In this document: one piece after another, positions 17,656 to 26,348 of the stretch
Position numbering within the stretch: position 1 is the stretch's first letter
Layout of the letters: each line of letters opens with the position of its first letter
NCBI RefSeq assembly: GCF_900129635.1
Contig: NZ_FSRB01000001.1
Coordinates: 1,217,501 to 1,281,500 of the forward strand
Direction: 5' to 3'
DNA: 64,000 nt
Origin: Singulisphaera sp. GP187
GTDB taxonomy: Bacteria; Planctomycetota; Planctomycetia; Isosphaerales; Isosphaeraceae
The notes under the pieces: model-generated
What the model was told of the DNA's origin: nothing
Databases searched by the model: none
The model's input: only the letters and a program-made list of their open reading frames with translations
Translations under genes and position numbers: made by a program

Positions 17656-18141
17656 ATGATGCCCGACCGGGTCGCAGAGATGGCTACGTTTGCCGAGGGA
17701 GAAAAAAACGTGCGGGCATTCCTCAAGGTGATCCGTTGGGCGGAGTTCTATCCGCACGGCAACTTGGGGAGCGACTACCGGCGGAGGTACGGGGGGAGTG
17801 AGCTCAAGGATTTGAAGGATCACCCGATGGACCAGACCGAACGGTGGGGAAAGAAATCGTCCGCGTCAGGCGCCTACATGATCACCAAGGAAACCTGGGT
17901 GGAATATCAGAAAAAACTCGGCCTGACCGATTTTAGCGCGGACTCACAGGATCGGGTGGCGATCGCGATCATCAAGCAGGTGAAAGCGTATGACCTGATC
18001 CGCGAGGGGAAGGTCGAAGACGCCCTCAAGAAGCTGAACAAGCGATGGTCCTCGCTCCCCGGTGGGAGCCAGCAACAAGCGGGCGTGACCTTGGATAAGA
18101 CGCTCGAGCAGTTTCGGGCCTACAGAGCCGAAGAGCCGTAG
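17656..18141 (+). CDS. lambda R-like endolysin / lytic transglycosylase (GH104)
   Basis: The 161-residue protein resembles phage lambda endolysin, which cleaves the glycan strands of peptidoglycan as a lytic transglycosylase. The alignment runs the whole length: AFLKVIRWAEFY (catalytic Glu at about residue 30), YGGSELKDLKDHP, SSASGAYMITKETWVEYQKKLGL, DFSADSQDRVAIAIIKQ, and WSSLPGGS. The usual EG after the catalytic glutamate is EF here. There is no signal peptide, as in phage endolysins and secreted-effector enzymes. The ATG at 17656 has AAGGAA upstream; an upstream TTG in frame is less likely. It precedes a second cell-wall hydrolase gene by 116 bases, which suggests a two-enzyme module. Confidence 0.82.
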   Translation: MMPDRVAEMATFAEGEKNVRAFLKVIRWAEFYPHGNLGSDYRRRYGGSELKDLKDHPMDQTERWGKKSSASGAYMITKETWVEYQKKLGLTDFSADSQDRVAIAIIKQVKAYDLIREGKVEDALKKLNKRWSSLPGGSQQQAGVTLDKTLEQFRAYRAEEP

Positions 18142-18224
18142 CCTTCAAATTCGTGCGAACCGAGGGACGATCGAGCCGGCTTAACAAAGCGGATTCGCTC
18201 CGTGGGCTCTGGACTTGCGATTGG

Positions 18225-18237
18225 TGATTCAGAATCA
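18225..18237. promoter_or_regulatory. small palindrome before the amidase gene
   Basis: TGATTC-A-GAATCA is a perfect palindrome lying about 20 bases before the start codon and just upstream of the ribosome-binding site AAGGAGAAGAGG. It could be an operator for the downstream gene; this is inference only. Confidence 0.3.
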
Positions 18238-18257
18238 ATAATAAGGAGAAGAGGAAA

Positions 18258-18704
18258 ATGGCACTTGCGAAGCGACCGATTCCGGCCGGGTGCAGCGTGG
18301 ACGCCGAGATCATCGTTAAAGCCTGCGAACTCCACTGGGAGGAGCATAAAGGCAATTGTAGTGGTTTCGTTAAGGCCGTTGCCGCGGAGCTCGGCGTGGG
18401 CCTCTCAGGTCAAGCGAACGACATCGTCAAGTCGATCGTGGCGAACTGGTGGCCGATCGCTTCGGGGGCCGAGGCGCAAAGTTGGGCGGAAGCCGGCTAC
18501 CTTGTCGTCGCGGGCTTGGAGGCCGAACCGAACGGGCATGTCGTCGTCGTCGTTCCTGGCCCCCTCGCCAATGGCAAATACCCGACGGCCTACTGGGGCC
18601 GATTGGGGAGTTCCGGAAAGAAAAACACGACGCTCAATTATTCCTGGAATTCAACGACCAGAGACAAGGTCATCTACGGCGGCACGCTGGTCCTCAAGAA
18701 ATAG
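18258..18704 (+). CDS. Cys-His peptidoglycan amidase-like protein
   Basis: The 148-residue protein has the layout of a papain-like (NlpC/P60, CHAP or Tae-type) amidase. A cysteine at residue 34 lies in GNCSGFVKAVAAELGV at the start of a helix, and a histidine at residue 94 lies in PNGHVVVVVPGPLA on a strand. The 60-residue Cys-His spacing is like that of type VI amidase effectors of the Tae1 kind. YPTAYWGRLGSSGKKN follows. There is no signal peptide, so export would need a dedicated route or cell lysis. The ribosome-binding site is excellent (AAGGAGAAGAGGAAA). It sits behind a lambda-type transglycosylase gene; no immunity protein or secretion gene is recognised nearby. Family assignment is by motif only. 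Confidence 0.65.
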   Translation: MALAKRPIPAGCSVDAEIIVKACELHWEEHKGNCSGFVKAVAAELGVGLSGQANDIVKSIVANWWPIASGAEAQSWAEAGYLVVAGLEAEPNGHVVVVVPGPLANGKYPTAYWGRLGSSGKKNTTLNYSWNSTTRDKVIYGGTLVLKK

Positions 18705-18910
18705 CTTCCGCAGCCGCAATGGCGTAGCCGTTTCTCCAATCGGCTGCGCACGCGACCGCTTCAGGATTGCGTCGCCAACCCGCGTGCGGGAAAGTTCACC
18801 TGCGAGGACATGCCGCCGTGGTCAGCCGTGCGAGAGCCGACCCAGGCGGCATGAGCACATGACAGGCTCGGCGCCACTCGACGGTAAACCGCTGCAATCT
18901 CCCAGGAGTC

Positions 18911-19345
18911 TCAGTCGAGCTTCAGGTCGATCGTTTGGCTGCCGGGCTTGACCTCGAGGATCAGCGGCGACTTCTCGATCCCGTATTTGCTGCTGATTGC
19001 GGTCTGCTCCGCAGGAGTGGCCGGCGGGGTCTTGGTTCGGCCGCTCTCGGCCCCCTGAGAGCCGGGGACGAATGCGACGCTCACCTGGTGGGTGCCGACC
19101 TCTGCGCCGTCATGGTCCTCGTCCCAGTGGAGCCAGTAGTAGCCGCTGGAATCGGTCATCCCCCAACTCGGCCGGCCGTTGTTGGGGATGAAGTTGATGG
19201 TCAGGTTGGGGACCGCCTTTCCATGATGCGTTACGGTTCCGGAGACCGGCGCAATGGCTGGTCCGCTGTCTTGGCAGCCCGCAAGGGCGATTCCCGCGAG
19301 GAGCGTCGCAAGCGGGATCGAGCTTGGCTTTGTTATGATGGGCAT
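18911..19345 (-). CDS. small lipoprotein with carboxypeptidase-regulatory-like domain
   Basis: The 144-residue protein starts with a lipoprotein signal (PLATLLAGIALAGC, lipobox cysteine at residue 24) and continues as a single beta-sandwich domain. VSGTVTHHGKAVPNLTINF is the typical opening strand pair, and TDSSGYYWLHWDEDHDG is the middle. Such transthyretin-like lipoproteins usually lie beside DUF1559 genes in planctomycetes, and this one is 176 bases downstream of such a gene on the same strand. The molecular function is unknown; an envelope location is inferred from the signal. Confidence 0.8.
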   Translation of the reverse strand: MPIITKPSSIPLATLLAGIALAGCQDSGPAIAPVSGTVTHHGKAVPNLTINFIPNNGRPSWGMTDSSGYYWLHWDEDHDGAEVGTHQVSVAFVPGSQGAESGRTKTPPATPAEQTAISSKYGIEKSPLILEVKPGSQTIDLKLD

Positions 19346-19521
19346 GTTATGACCTGGTAATTCCTTGGGAGATCGACCGGGCGCAAGTCGATGGGGGGGC
19401 GGGCACGATCGAAGGTCCGGCAAGTCGCGGTGTCGCGGACGGAGGATTCCACCGGACCTTCGCGTTCGATTCTCGACGCTTGGCCTTTGGGCTGCTTTGT
19501 CTCCGCGGTGGGGTTTCCGGC

Positions 19522-20550
19522 TCAGTAGGCGTCGCTCGAGATCACTTCGCCTTTCGCCCGAGTGAAGAGTGCGGTGTAGACGCTAAAGTTAATGCTATTC
19601 TTGATGAACTTCATGCTGCCGTCGGTCATTGTCACGTTGACCCCTCCGGGGTGGGAACTGCCCGCCGCACGCGTGTTCCAATACGTGGTGTTCGGCGGGG
19701 TCGGCACGCCGGTGGAGGAAAGCCAGGCGATGACGTATCCCTGCGCCGGGTGATGGACGAAGATGAAGTGGTTTGAGCCGGTGTTCTTGAACAGCCAACT
19801 TTGGCCGGTGTGATTGGCTTTTTCCAGGAACAGGAACGTGTTGCTGGTTCCGTCGGTGATGTCCCGGAGTTGCGGATAGTAGTTCACGGAGCCAAGGCCG
19901 TCGTTCTTCCCACCGGTGGTTCCAGGGTCGTTGGCACGCTCGACGCAGCATTCCTTGCCGCTGCCGCCGTTCATGGCGTAGTCCTTCTGTTCGATCGGTT
20001 TCGTGGAGAGTGCTGACCGGGGAGCGGACGGGCAGAGGAACGAATTCGGAGTCGCCAACGAAACGGTCGAGTTCTGCGGGTACTTGACCTCGGAACCGCG
20101 CTGGATGTATTGCCCCTGCGTCGCGTTCTGATTCGAGCTCTCGAGGATGGAAAACGCATAGGCGGGGAAGACCATGTTGAAGGCATTGTAGAGGGGCGCC
20201 TGCTCCATAAAGGGGAGGATGGCGAGCGGCCAGCCACGATGTCCCCACGGGCAGCACGCCCCCGCGCCGGTCGCCCCCGGATCTTTCCAGTCGACGCCGG
20301 AGCCGGGCTCGACCCCATAAAGTTGTTGGCCGAGCATGTAGCCGCTACTGGCCGCCATGAGGCTGCCGTTGGTCGACTCGTAATTCATGGCGCCGAGGGC
20401 CATCTGTTTCATGTTGTTGCCGCATTGGGCCCGCCGCGCTGCCTCCCGCGCCGCCTGGACGGCCGGCAGGAGCAAGGCGATCAGCACCGCGATAATCGCA
20501 ATGACGACAAGGAGCTCGATGAGCGTGAAGGCTTGACGTCGCGTGGACAT
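19522..20550 (-). CDS. DUF1559 family prepilin-like protein
   Basis: The 342-residue protein opens with a type II/IV pseudopilin leader (RRQAFTLIELLVVIAIIAVL, conserved Glu after the cleavage site) followed by ALLLPAVQAAREAARRAQC, the planctomycete DUF1559 signature. The large C-terminal beta domain ends with the H-X9-DG motif (HPGGVNVTMTDGSMKFIKNSI). These proteins are thought to be processed by prepilin peptidase and anchored in the envelope; their role is not established. The start at 20550 is set by the leader and by GGAG upstream. The downstream lipoprotein gene probably belongs to the same operon. A second, mirror-image copy lies at 23516. Confidence 0.93.
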   Translation of the reverse strand: MSTRRQAFTLIELLVVIAIIAVLIALLLPAVQAAREAARRAQCGNNMKQMALGAMNYESTNGSLMAASSGYMLGQQLYGVEPGSGVDWKDPGATGAGACCPWGHRGWPLAILPFMEQAPLYNAFNMVFPAYAFSILESSNQNATQGQYIQRGSEVKYPQNSTVSLATPNSFLCPSAPRSALSTKPIEQKDYAMNGGSGKECCVERANDPGTTGGKNDGLGSVNYYPQLRDITDGTSNTFLFLEKANHTGQSWLFKNTGSNHFIFVHHPAQGYVIAWLSSTGVPTPPNTTYWNTRAAGSSHPGGVNVTMTDGSMKFIKNSINFSVYTALFTRAKGEVISSDAY

Positions 20551-21574
20551 GAGGTTTCTCTCCGATCGTATGTCTCGGAACAGTCGGCAAGGTGCATCGT
20601 GTTGCGTGGGTTCGCAGGGGGGTGTGGAATGACCTTTTGACTGAGAGATTTCCCTCCGCGAGCGGTGACTCTCTACCGGGGGCAGTCGGCTCTGCAGCGA
20701 ACGGTTCGTCCTCCTGGGCAATTCCGGTCGGCTCGTTCTCGAACCTGGCACTTTTGCAGTGACTTGCCCGATGTGAAGCCAGGGAAATTCGCCGAGGGAT
20801 TGACACCCCTCCGCCGAATTCCGCTGCTCCTTTTTGGCGCACGAAGGATTGCGTCGCGAGTCTTTGCGGTGATTGGGATTGATTGATGGAAAATCAGGTG
20901 CCGTCGGATTGTTGTCCCTTCAACGACAAGCCCCGGCGCTCAACACGCGGGGCCTGAGCGTGCTTCTTGCACGTCGCCTCCTTCCATCTTTCAAGCGGTC
21001 AAACCGATCCCAGTATCTCGATCTCTCACTGTGACGTATCGTGCGCCGTTTGCTTGCCAATCGGCCATCCGCGAACTCAGCAGGAGAACCCGGTCTTGCC
21101 TGGAACGGGGGTTACGACCACCCATCAGATCATCAAGAAGAACCGTGACCGGCAGTTTAGCGCAAAGCACGAACCCGACAATCAGATCCCCATGGATTTG
21201 ATCGTGGTTTTGGGGTGTGAGGAGTGACCCAGTTCACGGGCAAAGCGACAGAGGAGCATGAGTGGCTGAGCGAACAGTAAGGCTTGCAGGCCCCATCGAA
21301 CGCCTGGGATCAGCGAGTCAGCACGACTGCATGCGCAAATTCTCTGCAACTCCTGTGTGTTTGATATTTGTGTGATTCGAGGAGGTACATGGGTAAGAAT
21401 CGCTTAGGCGGGGGAGTCAGTCAAGCAAAAAAGCCGAGATCAGAACGCTTTTTTAGGAAGGGCCTCTACGAATGTCGAATGACATCCAATCGGGCCTTGG
21501 CGCAGTGCCGTCAACACGGGGACGAGACGCTGCAATTTTCACGGATCGGGGCGTTGCTGTCTCACTTGCTGACG
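20551..21574. other. 1-kb region without a supportable gene
   Basis: This region separates the start of a DUF1559 gene from the end of the porin gene, both on the minus strand. No frame has protein-like composition. AGGAGG before an ATG at 21389 is noted but rejected, because the frame continues antisense to the porin. Near 21427-21454 the arms AAAAAAGC and GCTTTTTT may form a weak AT-type terminator behind the porin. Confidence 0.4.
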
Positions 21575-22966
21575 TCAAAAATCGAGCTTCAAGCGGACGC
21601 CGAGCAGCAGCGCGGGGTCGACAGGGGCGAGGCCCGGTTGGATCACTTGGAGGTCGGGTGTGAGGTGGCATCCGGGGGCAAGCCGCATGTTGTAGAAGAG
21701 CTCGACCCCCGGCTCGTCTCGGAGCCCCGGCATCTGCCGTTTCGCCTGCTCGCTGAGCCCGAGGTCGTAGAACCCAACGCCAAAGAGATCGCCCTCGCGA
21801 CCCGGCAGTGGGCTGTTGCCGCAGAGGGCAACGCTCAGGAACCATCGGATTGGGTTCGGGTTCCCGTCGCCCAGGCCCGTCTGGACGTACAGGCCGAGGC
21901 CTCGGTCCGGGGCGTCGGGGTTGACCCAGAGCCGCTGCTCGATATTCCAGAGCAGTGTCCAGGTTCCGGCCTTCTCCGGTGCACTGGCTGCTCCGTGGGG
22001 CAGCTCGATGAAGGACGCCGGGGCCAGGTCGGCGAACGATCCCGTGCCGTACAGGCCCGCGAGGATCTGCCGGCCCGGCAGGCCGAAGAACGCGGTCGAT
22101 TGCGTCGCCTCGGCGTAAAGGAACAGGCCGTTGCGGCCCAGGTTCTCGAAGCCGCTGGTCCGGGGCGAGTCGTACGAATCCAGGGCCAGAAACGCCAGCG
22201 CGGGGCCCCGCTCCGGAACCACGTAAAAGCCCGCGCCCGGCGCAGAGTAAGGATAGCGATCGAGTGTCAGATTGAAGTTGAACGCGGCGTTCCAGAACCG
22301 CGAGGTCAGCGGGTAACTCAGGAACTTCTCCCGGTCGCCGTTCAGGGCGTTGAGCTTACCGAAGAAGATGCCGGACCGTTCGGTGATCGCCTGGGTGAAC
22401 TTGAGCCCCGTGATCGCCGTGATCTGGGCGTCGGATACGGGGAAGAACATCGCCAGGTTCGTCGGAGAGAAGGCCCCGGCGAAGCCGTCGACCGACTGCC
22501 CGAGCCGCGACTCGACGAACAGGTCGAACGCTCCCCCTTCCCAGAGTCCGAGCTTGCCGCTGTCGAGATGCGCCAGCATGTCGAACTTGCTGCCCCAACG
22601 GAACGCTTGCCGAAACCCGCCGGTCGTCACACCCTGCTCGAACTGGGTGGATGACACATAGAAGGAAACCCCGCGCTCCTCCCAGGAGGAACGGAGGCCA
22701 AACGCGTCTCCCAGCAGGAACCGGCTTGATCGCGGGCCATCGGGATAGGGATCAGGGACCGGCGGGGGAGTGATCGGCGGCCTGGGCGTTTCCTGGCCGA
22801 CGTCGAAGTTCGAGGAAACGCCGGATCCGGCCGGTCGATCGAGGAGAGAAGGCGCCACGACTGCATCGGGCTCAACCTCTTGGCCGAACGTGGACCCACT
22901 GAGGAACATCCCCCCCAGGAGGACGGCTGTTGTCAGAAGTCTCAACCGACGATCAGGCGAACCCAT
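21575..22966 (-). CDS. OprB-type carbohydrate-selective porin
   Basis: The 463-residue protein resembles OprB porins, 16-stranded outer-membrane barrels that admit sugars. It has a signal peptide (LRLLTTAVLLGGMFLSGSTFG) and a proline-rich linker (PRPPITPPPVPDPYP). The barrel then shows alternating aromatic strands such as GVSFYVSSTQFEQG, GLKFTQAITERSGIFFGKL and RFWNAAFNFNLTLDRYPYS, with a C-terminal strand LLLGVRLKLDF ending in phenylalanine as expected for outer-membrane insertion. The start at 22966 is preferred because it places the signal peptide first; an in-frame ATG at 23011 is possible. It lies between two DUF1559 modules. The transported sugar is unknown. Confidence 0.85.
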   Translation of the reverse strand: MGSPDRRLRLLTTAVLLGGMFLSGSTFGQEVEPDAVVAPSLLDRPAGSGVSSNFDVGQETPRPPITPPPVPDPYPDGPRSSRFLLGDAFGLRSSWEERGVSFYVSSTQFEQGVTTGGFRQAFRWGSKFDMLAHLDSGKLGLWEGGAFDLFVESRLGQSVDGFAGAFSPTNLAMFFPVSDAQITAITGLKFTQAITERSGIFFGKLNALNGDREKFLSYPLTSRFWNAAFNFNLTLDRYPYSAPGAGFYVVPERGPALAFLALDSYDSPRTSGFENLGRNGLFLYAEATQSTAFFGLPGRQILAGLYGTGSFADLAPASFIELPHGAASAPEKAGTWTLLWNIEQRLWVNPDAPDRGLGLYVQTGLGDGNPNPIRWFLSVALCGNSPLPGREGDLFGVGFYDLGLSEQAKRQMPGLRDEPGVELFYNMRLAPGCHLTPDLQVIQPGLAPVDPALLLGVRLKLDF

Positions 22967-23515
22967 CCGGACCCCAACGAATAGGATGGGCACCGAAACC
23001 TCGCCGCGCATTTGCGGCACGACCGATTCTCGAAATCGACCGGCCGTCGCCCATAGTCAAGGTCGACGTCAGCCACCGCGGACTTTCAGGATTTTTCCTG
23101 CGATGACTGTTTTACCGTCCCGCTCGGCGAAGGCAGCAATGGAGGGCGCAGTGGTTGTCGGGAAGACGAAATCGCGGCCGACTTGTCGTGTGCTGGTCGC
23201 AAGGACGCTTCGCTACTTTCCCCACTACGCGACAGTCTCAGCCACATGTGCATTTGTGTATGTTAATGTGATTGGCGCGGAAGCAATCAGCAATCAAGAA
23301 CGTTGCAATTTGTACTCCCGTCCTCTGGCAGCCTCTTGACTCTGATACCATGACGGCATAAAGTCACTCAAATGAGATTGGGTCTCAGTCTCGTTTCCTC
23401 CCCTGCAAGTTGCCGCGACTGGCTCTCTGGTGGCGACAGGTTGAATCTCGAAGAACGCAAGGTTTCACGACCGATCGAGCTCATTGGTTCGGCTTGGTGG
23501 GGAATCCTTGGCCGG
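22967..23515. other. divergent region between porin and second DUF1559 gene
   Basis: The region has about 550 bases and no gene-like frame. It carries the probable promoter of the plus-strand DUF1559 gene at 23336-23364. An AT-rich stretch near 23250-23320 may contain the porin promoter, but no clear boxes are seen there. Confidence 0.45.
23336..23364 (+). promoter_or_regulatory. sigma70-type promoter for second DUF1559 gene
   Basis: TTGACT (23336-23341), a 17-base spacer and TAAAGT (23359-23364) form a reasonable promoter. The transcript would have a leader of about 145 bases. Confidence 0.45.
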
Positions 23516-24487
23516 ATGATTATTCACATGAAACCCCACGACTCCCGGGATCGACGTCTCGCGTTCACGTTGATCGAATTGCTGGTGGTGATCGCGATCA
23601 TTGCCGTGCTGATCGCCCTGCTGCTGCCGGCCGTTCAAGCCGCGCGAGAGGCCGCGAGGCGAGCGCAGTGTAGCAACAACTTCAAGCAGCTCGGCCTCGC
23701 CATGCACAATTACGAGAGCACGCACAACATGCTCCCCGCGGGCCGTGCGAGTTCGCCGCTCGTCTGGTCGTCACTCGCGATGTTCCAGCCGTTTCTCGAG
23801 GGGAACAGTGTCTTCAATGCGATGAATTTCTCCACGTCTCCCTTGGATGCGAGCAATCTGACGGGGGTACGAACCACAATCTCGACGTTTCTTTGTCCCA
23901 GTGATTCCTTGGATCGGATTCATGCGGATTTCGGACCCAACAGTTACGTTGCCAACGCCGGCACCGGCCTGGCCAATGGGGGGAGTTTCCGACCGCAGGA
24001 TGGCCCGGAGATGGTGGACGGCCTGTTCTTTGACCGGTCGTGCGTCCGATTTGCCGAGATCAGCGATGGCCTGAGCTCGACCGCCGCCTACAGCGAGACG
24101 ATCCGGGGAACTGGGACCGACACGTCGGGAGCCAAGCCGGCCGATCGGCTTCGGCAGTACGCCCAAGGCGCGGCGAATACGCCGTTGACGGATGGTTTCT
24201 GCGAGGCCGTGACGGTCTGGAGCGGCCAGCGGGTGCGCGAGTGGGCCCGCGGTAGCTTCTGCTTCGCGACCTTCAACCACTTTCTGACCCCGAACAGCAA
24301 AAAGAACGACTGCACCTCGGGGGCCGTCATCGGACGCTTCGCCGCCCGAAGTTTCCATTCGGGTGGGGTCAACCTCCTGTTCGCCGACGGTCATGTCCAG
24401 TTTGCCAAGGATTCGATCAATCTCGGAACCTGGCGGGCCATCGCCACGCGCAATGGAGGAGAGGTGATCTCCGCTGAGCAACTTTGA
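23516..24487 (+). CDS. DUF1559 family prepilin-like protein (second copy)
   Basis: The protein has about 323 residues with the same architecture as the copy at 19522. The leader RRLAFTLIELLVVIAIIAVL is followed by ALLLPAVQAAREAARRAQC, a middle domain with TFLCPSDS, and the terminal H-X9-DG motif in HSGGVNLLFADGHVQFAKDSI. The ATG at 23516 or the one at 23528 could be used; both precede the leader. Apart from the leader and the end motif, the two copies differ strongly, so this is not a recent duplication. The stop overlaps a possible start as TGATG, and a lipoprotein gene follows on the same strand. Confidence 0.92.
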   Translation: MIIHMKPHDSRDRRLAFTLIELLVVIAIIAVLIALLLPAVQAAREAARRAQCSNNFKQLGLAMHNYESTHNMLPAGRASSPLVWSSLAMFQPFLEGNSVFNAMNFSTSPLDASNLTGVRTTISTFLCPSDSLDRIHADFGPNSYVANAGTGLANGGSFRPQDGPEMVDGLFFDRSCVRFAEISDGLSSTAAYSETIRGTGTDTSGAKPADRLRQYAQGAANTPLTDGFCEAVTVWSGQRVREWARGSFCFATFNHFLTPNSKKNDCTSGAVIGRFAARSFHSGGVNLLFADGHVQFAKDSINLGTWRAIATRNGGEVISAEQL

Positions 24488-24558
24488 TGTCAATGGATCG
24501 GCGTGGACGGACGGCCCATGAGGGACGCGGGGCCGGTCGCATGACTTCGAGGATCAAG

Positions 24559-24984
24559 ATGAGACGATACCCTGCCTTTGCCGGAGCGCTCTTGTTACCA
24601 CTGTTCACTTGCTCGTGCGGGAATGGTGCTCCCCGCGATGCGGCAGTGTATCCGGTCTCGGGGCAGGTCGTCGTGGATGGAAAGCCCGCACAGGGGGTTG
24701 TGGTCCGGTTCCACTTGCTTAACCAATACCGCGATCCCGATGTGCCTCCGCCGTCCGCCAGGACGGATTCCTCGGGACGATTTCAACTGAAGACGGAGGC
24801 GGGTGAGCCGGGCGCTCCGGCCGGCCAGTACGTTGCGACCTTCCTCTGGCCAGCCGCGGTGGGGGGCAGAGACCGACTGGCCAATGCCTTCGCCGAACCG
24901 GAGGAATCTGGCTTCGTCGCACTTGTCGAGGACAAGGCCGTCGAACTCCCACCGTTTGTGCTTCGGATGAATCGCAAGCGCTGA
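24559..24984 (+). CDS. small lipoprotein with carboxypeptidase-regulatory-like domain
   Basis: The 141-residue protein begins MRRYPAFAGALLLPLFTCSC, a lipoprotein signal with a cysteine at residue 18 or 20. The domain VYPVSGQVVVDGKPAQGVVV with TDSSGRFQLKTEAGEPG is the transthyretin-like fold common beside DUF1559 genes. The start at 24559 is chosen because GAGG precedes it by 6 bases and it yields a clean signal; upstream in-frame ATGs at 24487 and 24541 are alternatives. It forms a pair with the DUF1559 gene before it, mirroring the pair at 18911-20550. Function is unknown. Confidence 0.78.
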   Translation: MRRYPAFAGALLLPLFTCSCGNGAPRDAAVYPVSGQVVVDGKPAQGVVVRFHLLNQYRDPDVPPPSARTDSSGRFQLKTEAGEPGAPAGQYVATFLWPAAVGGRDRLANAFAEPEESGFVALVEDKAVELPPFVLRMNRKR

Positions 24985-25103
24985 GGCGCTCGGAGACCTG
25001 TCGTGAAATCGCAATTCCGCCGCCATTCCAAGGATGAATACGAATTGAAATATAAAGATTAATTGATTAGTCGTGCGTTGTTGTTTTCTGGGAGATCACG
25101 GTC

Positions 25104-26237
25104 ATTCGCAAAATCCTCCTGGTCGTGCATCGCTGGGTCGCCCTGGCGGTCGGCCTCTTTATCGTTCTCGTGAGCCTGAATGGCGCAACTTTGGTCTTCG
25201 AAAATCAGATTGACCGCGCGCTCAATTCGAACCTTTTCCATGTCCGGCCCCAGGGCGAGCGACTACCTTTGCAAGGACTCCTGGAACAGGTCCGCGCCAC
25301 CTATCCCAAAGATCGCGTGACCTCGGTTCGCGTTGCGGAGCAGGCGGGGCTGTCGGATCAGTTCCAGCTCAGCAAGCGAGTCACGGTCTACGTCGACCCC
25401 TCCACGGGTCGGATCCTCGGGACTCGGAGCATGGCCGAATGGGAAGTCGGGCTGTCCCGCCGCCTCCATTTGCTCCACACCCGACTGATGGCGGGCCAGA
25501 CCGGCGAATGGGTCGTCGGCCTGATCAGTCTCTTGACGGCGTTCCTGGTCGTGACAGGCCTGATCTTGTGGTGGCCCGCCTGCATTCTCACGATCCGACG
25601 GCGCGGGTCCTGGAAGCGATGGAACTCCGATGCCCATTACGCACTCGGCTTTTACACCGCGCCGATCGTGCTGGTGATGGCCATCACGGGCGTGATCATC
25701 GCGTATGGCGATTTTGTCGGTCCGTGGATCGCTCGCCTGAATGCGGAACCGCCCCCGGCGCGTCCCACCCGAGTCGCCTCAATGCCGAACGGCCGCCCGA
25801 TCAGCCTCGACGAAGCCTTGCGGATTGCCCGGAAGACACTCCCTGGAGCCGTGCTAGCGTTGCTCACGATCCCCGATGGAGCGCGGCCGATGGTGGCCCA
25901 GATGAAGTATCCCGAGGATCGCACACCGACTGGCCGCAGCCGGGTTTTCCTCAATCCGTACGACGGCAAAGTCCTCTTGGTGGAGGATACTCACAAGGCC
26001 GGGTTCGGCACCCGACTCAACAACCTGAAGCGGTCGCTTCACACCGGGGACATCTTCGGGTGGCCGACCCGTATCCTCTACTTGGTCGCCTGTCTGATCC
26101 TGGTCTTGTTGTGGGTGACGGGGCTGATCATGTGGTGGCCGGGGTTCCGCCGTCGACAGATGAATCGCTCCTCCCAACGAGCAACCGCACGGGAGTTGGT
26201 GGGAGGCGCGGTCGTTGATTCGGGAGCCGCCGGGTGA
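25104..26237 (+). CDS. PepSY-associated transmembrane protein (PiuB-like)
   Basis: This membrane protein of about 377 residues belongs to the PepSY TM family, often linked to iron-siderophore reduction or uptake. The first helix follows HRWVALAVGLFIVLVSLNGATLVFE. HLLHTRLMAGQTGEWVVGLISLLTAFLVVTGLILWWP and the later SLHTGDIFGWPTRILYL segment show the conserved paired histidines and WWP ends of helices. A PepSY-like soluble domain (SLDEALRIARKTLPGAVL) lies between helices. No ATG, GTG or TTG stands where family members begin (IRKILLVVHRW). GGGAG is 9 bases before an ATT at 25104, so I extend to it; the first canonical codon is the GTG at 25125, which has no ribosome-binding site. Confidence 0.8.
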   Translation: MRKILLVVHRWVALAVGLFIVLVSLNGATLVFENQIDRALNSNLFHVRPQGERLPLQGLLEQVRATYPKDRVTSVRVAEQAGLSDQFQLSKRVTVYVDPSTGRILGTRSMAEWEVGLSRRLHLLHTRLMAGQTGEWVVGLISLLTAFLVVTGLILWWPACILTIRRRGSWKRWNSDAHYALGFYTAPIVLVMAITGVIIAYGDFVGPWIARLNAEPPPARPTRVASMPNGRPISLDEALRIARKTLPGAVLALLTIPDGARPMVAQMKYPEDRTPTGRSRVFLNPYDGKVLLVEDTHKAGFGTRLNNLKRSLHTGDIFGWPTRILYLVACLILVLLWVTGLIMWWPGFRRRQMNRSSQRATARELVGGAVVDSGAAG

Positions 26238-26348
26238 TTCCGAGTCTCCCGGCTGCCTCCGGGATTTGTTTCGACACGGGAGCGAGGACATGGGGTTGAT
26301 GGATCCTGGCCACCTGGGGTTGCAAGTCACCCGGTCGGGTGATCGGAA

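Noticed and set aside
20551..21574. Search for tRNA or other structured RNA in the long gaps
   Set aside because: No clover-leaf, CCA end or T-arm sequence was noticed here or in the other gaps; this was by eye only and could miss a small RNA.
21389..22654. AGGAGG followed by ATG at 21389 (MGKNRLGGG...)
   Set aside because: The ribosome-binding site is attractive, but the frame soon runs antisense through the porin gene and resembles a shadow; a real short gene cannot be excluded but is not supported.
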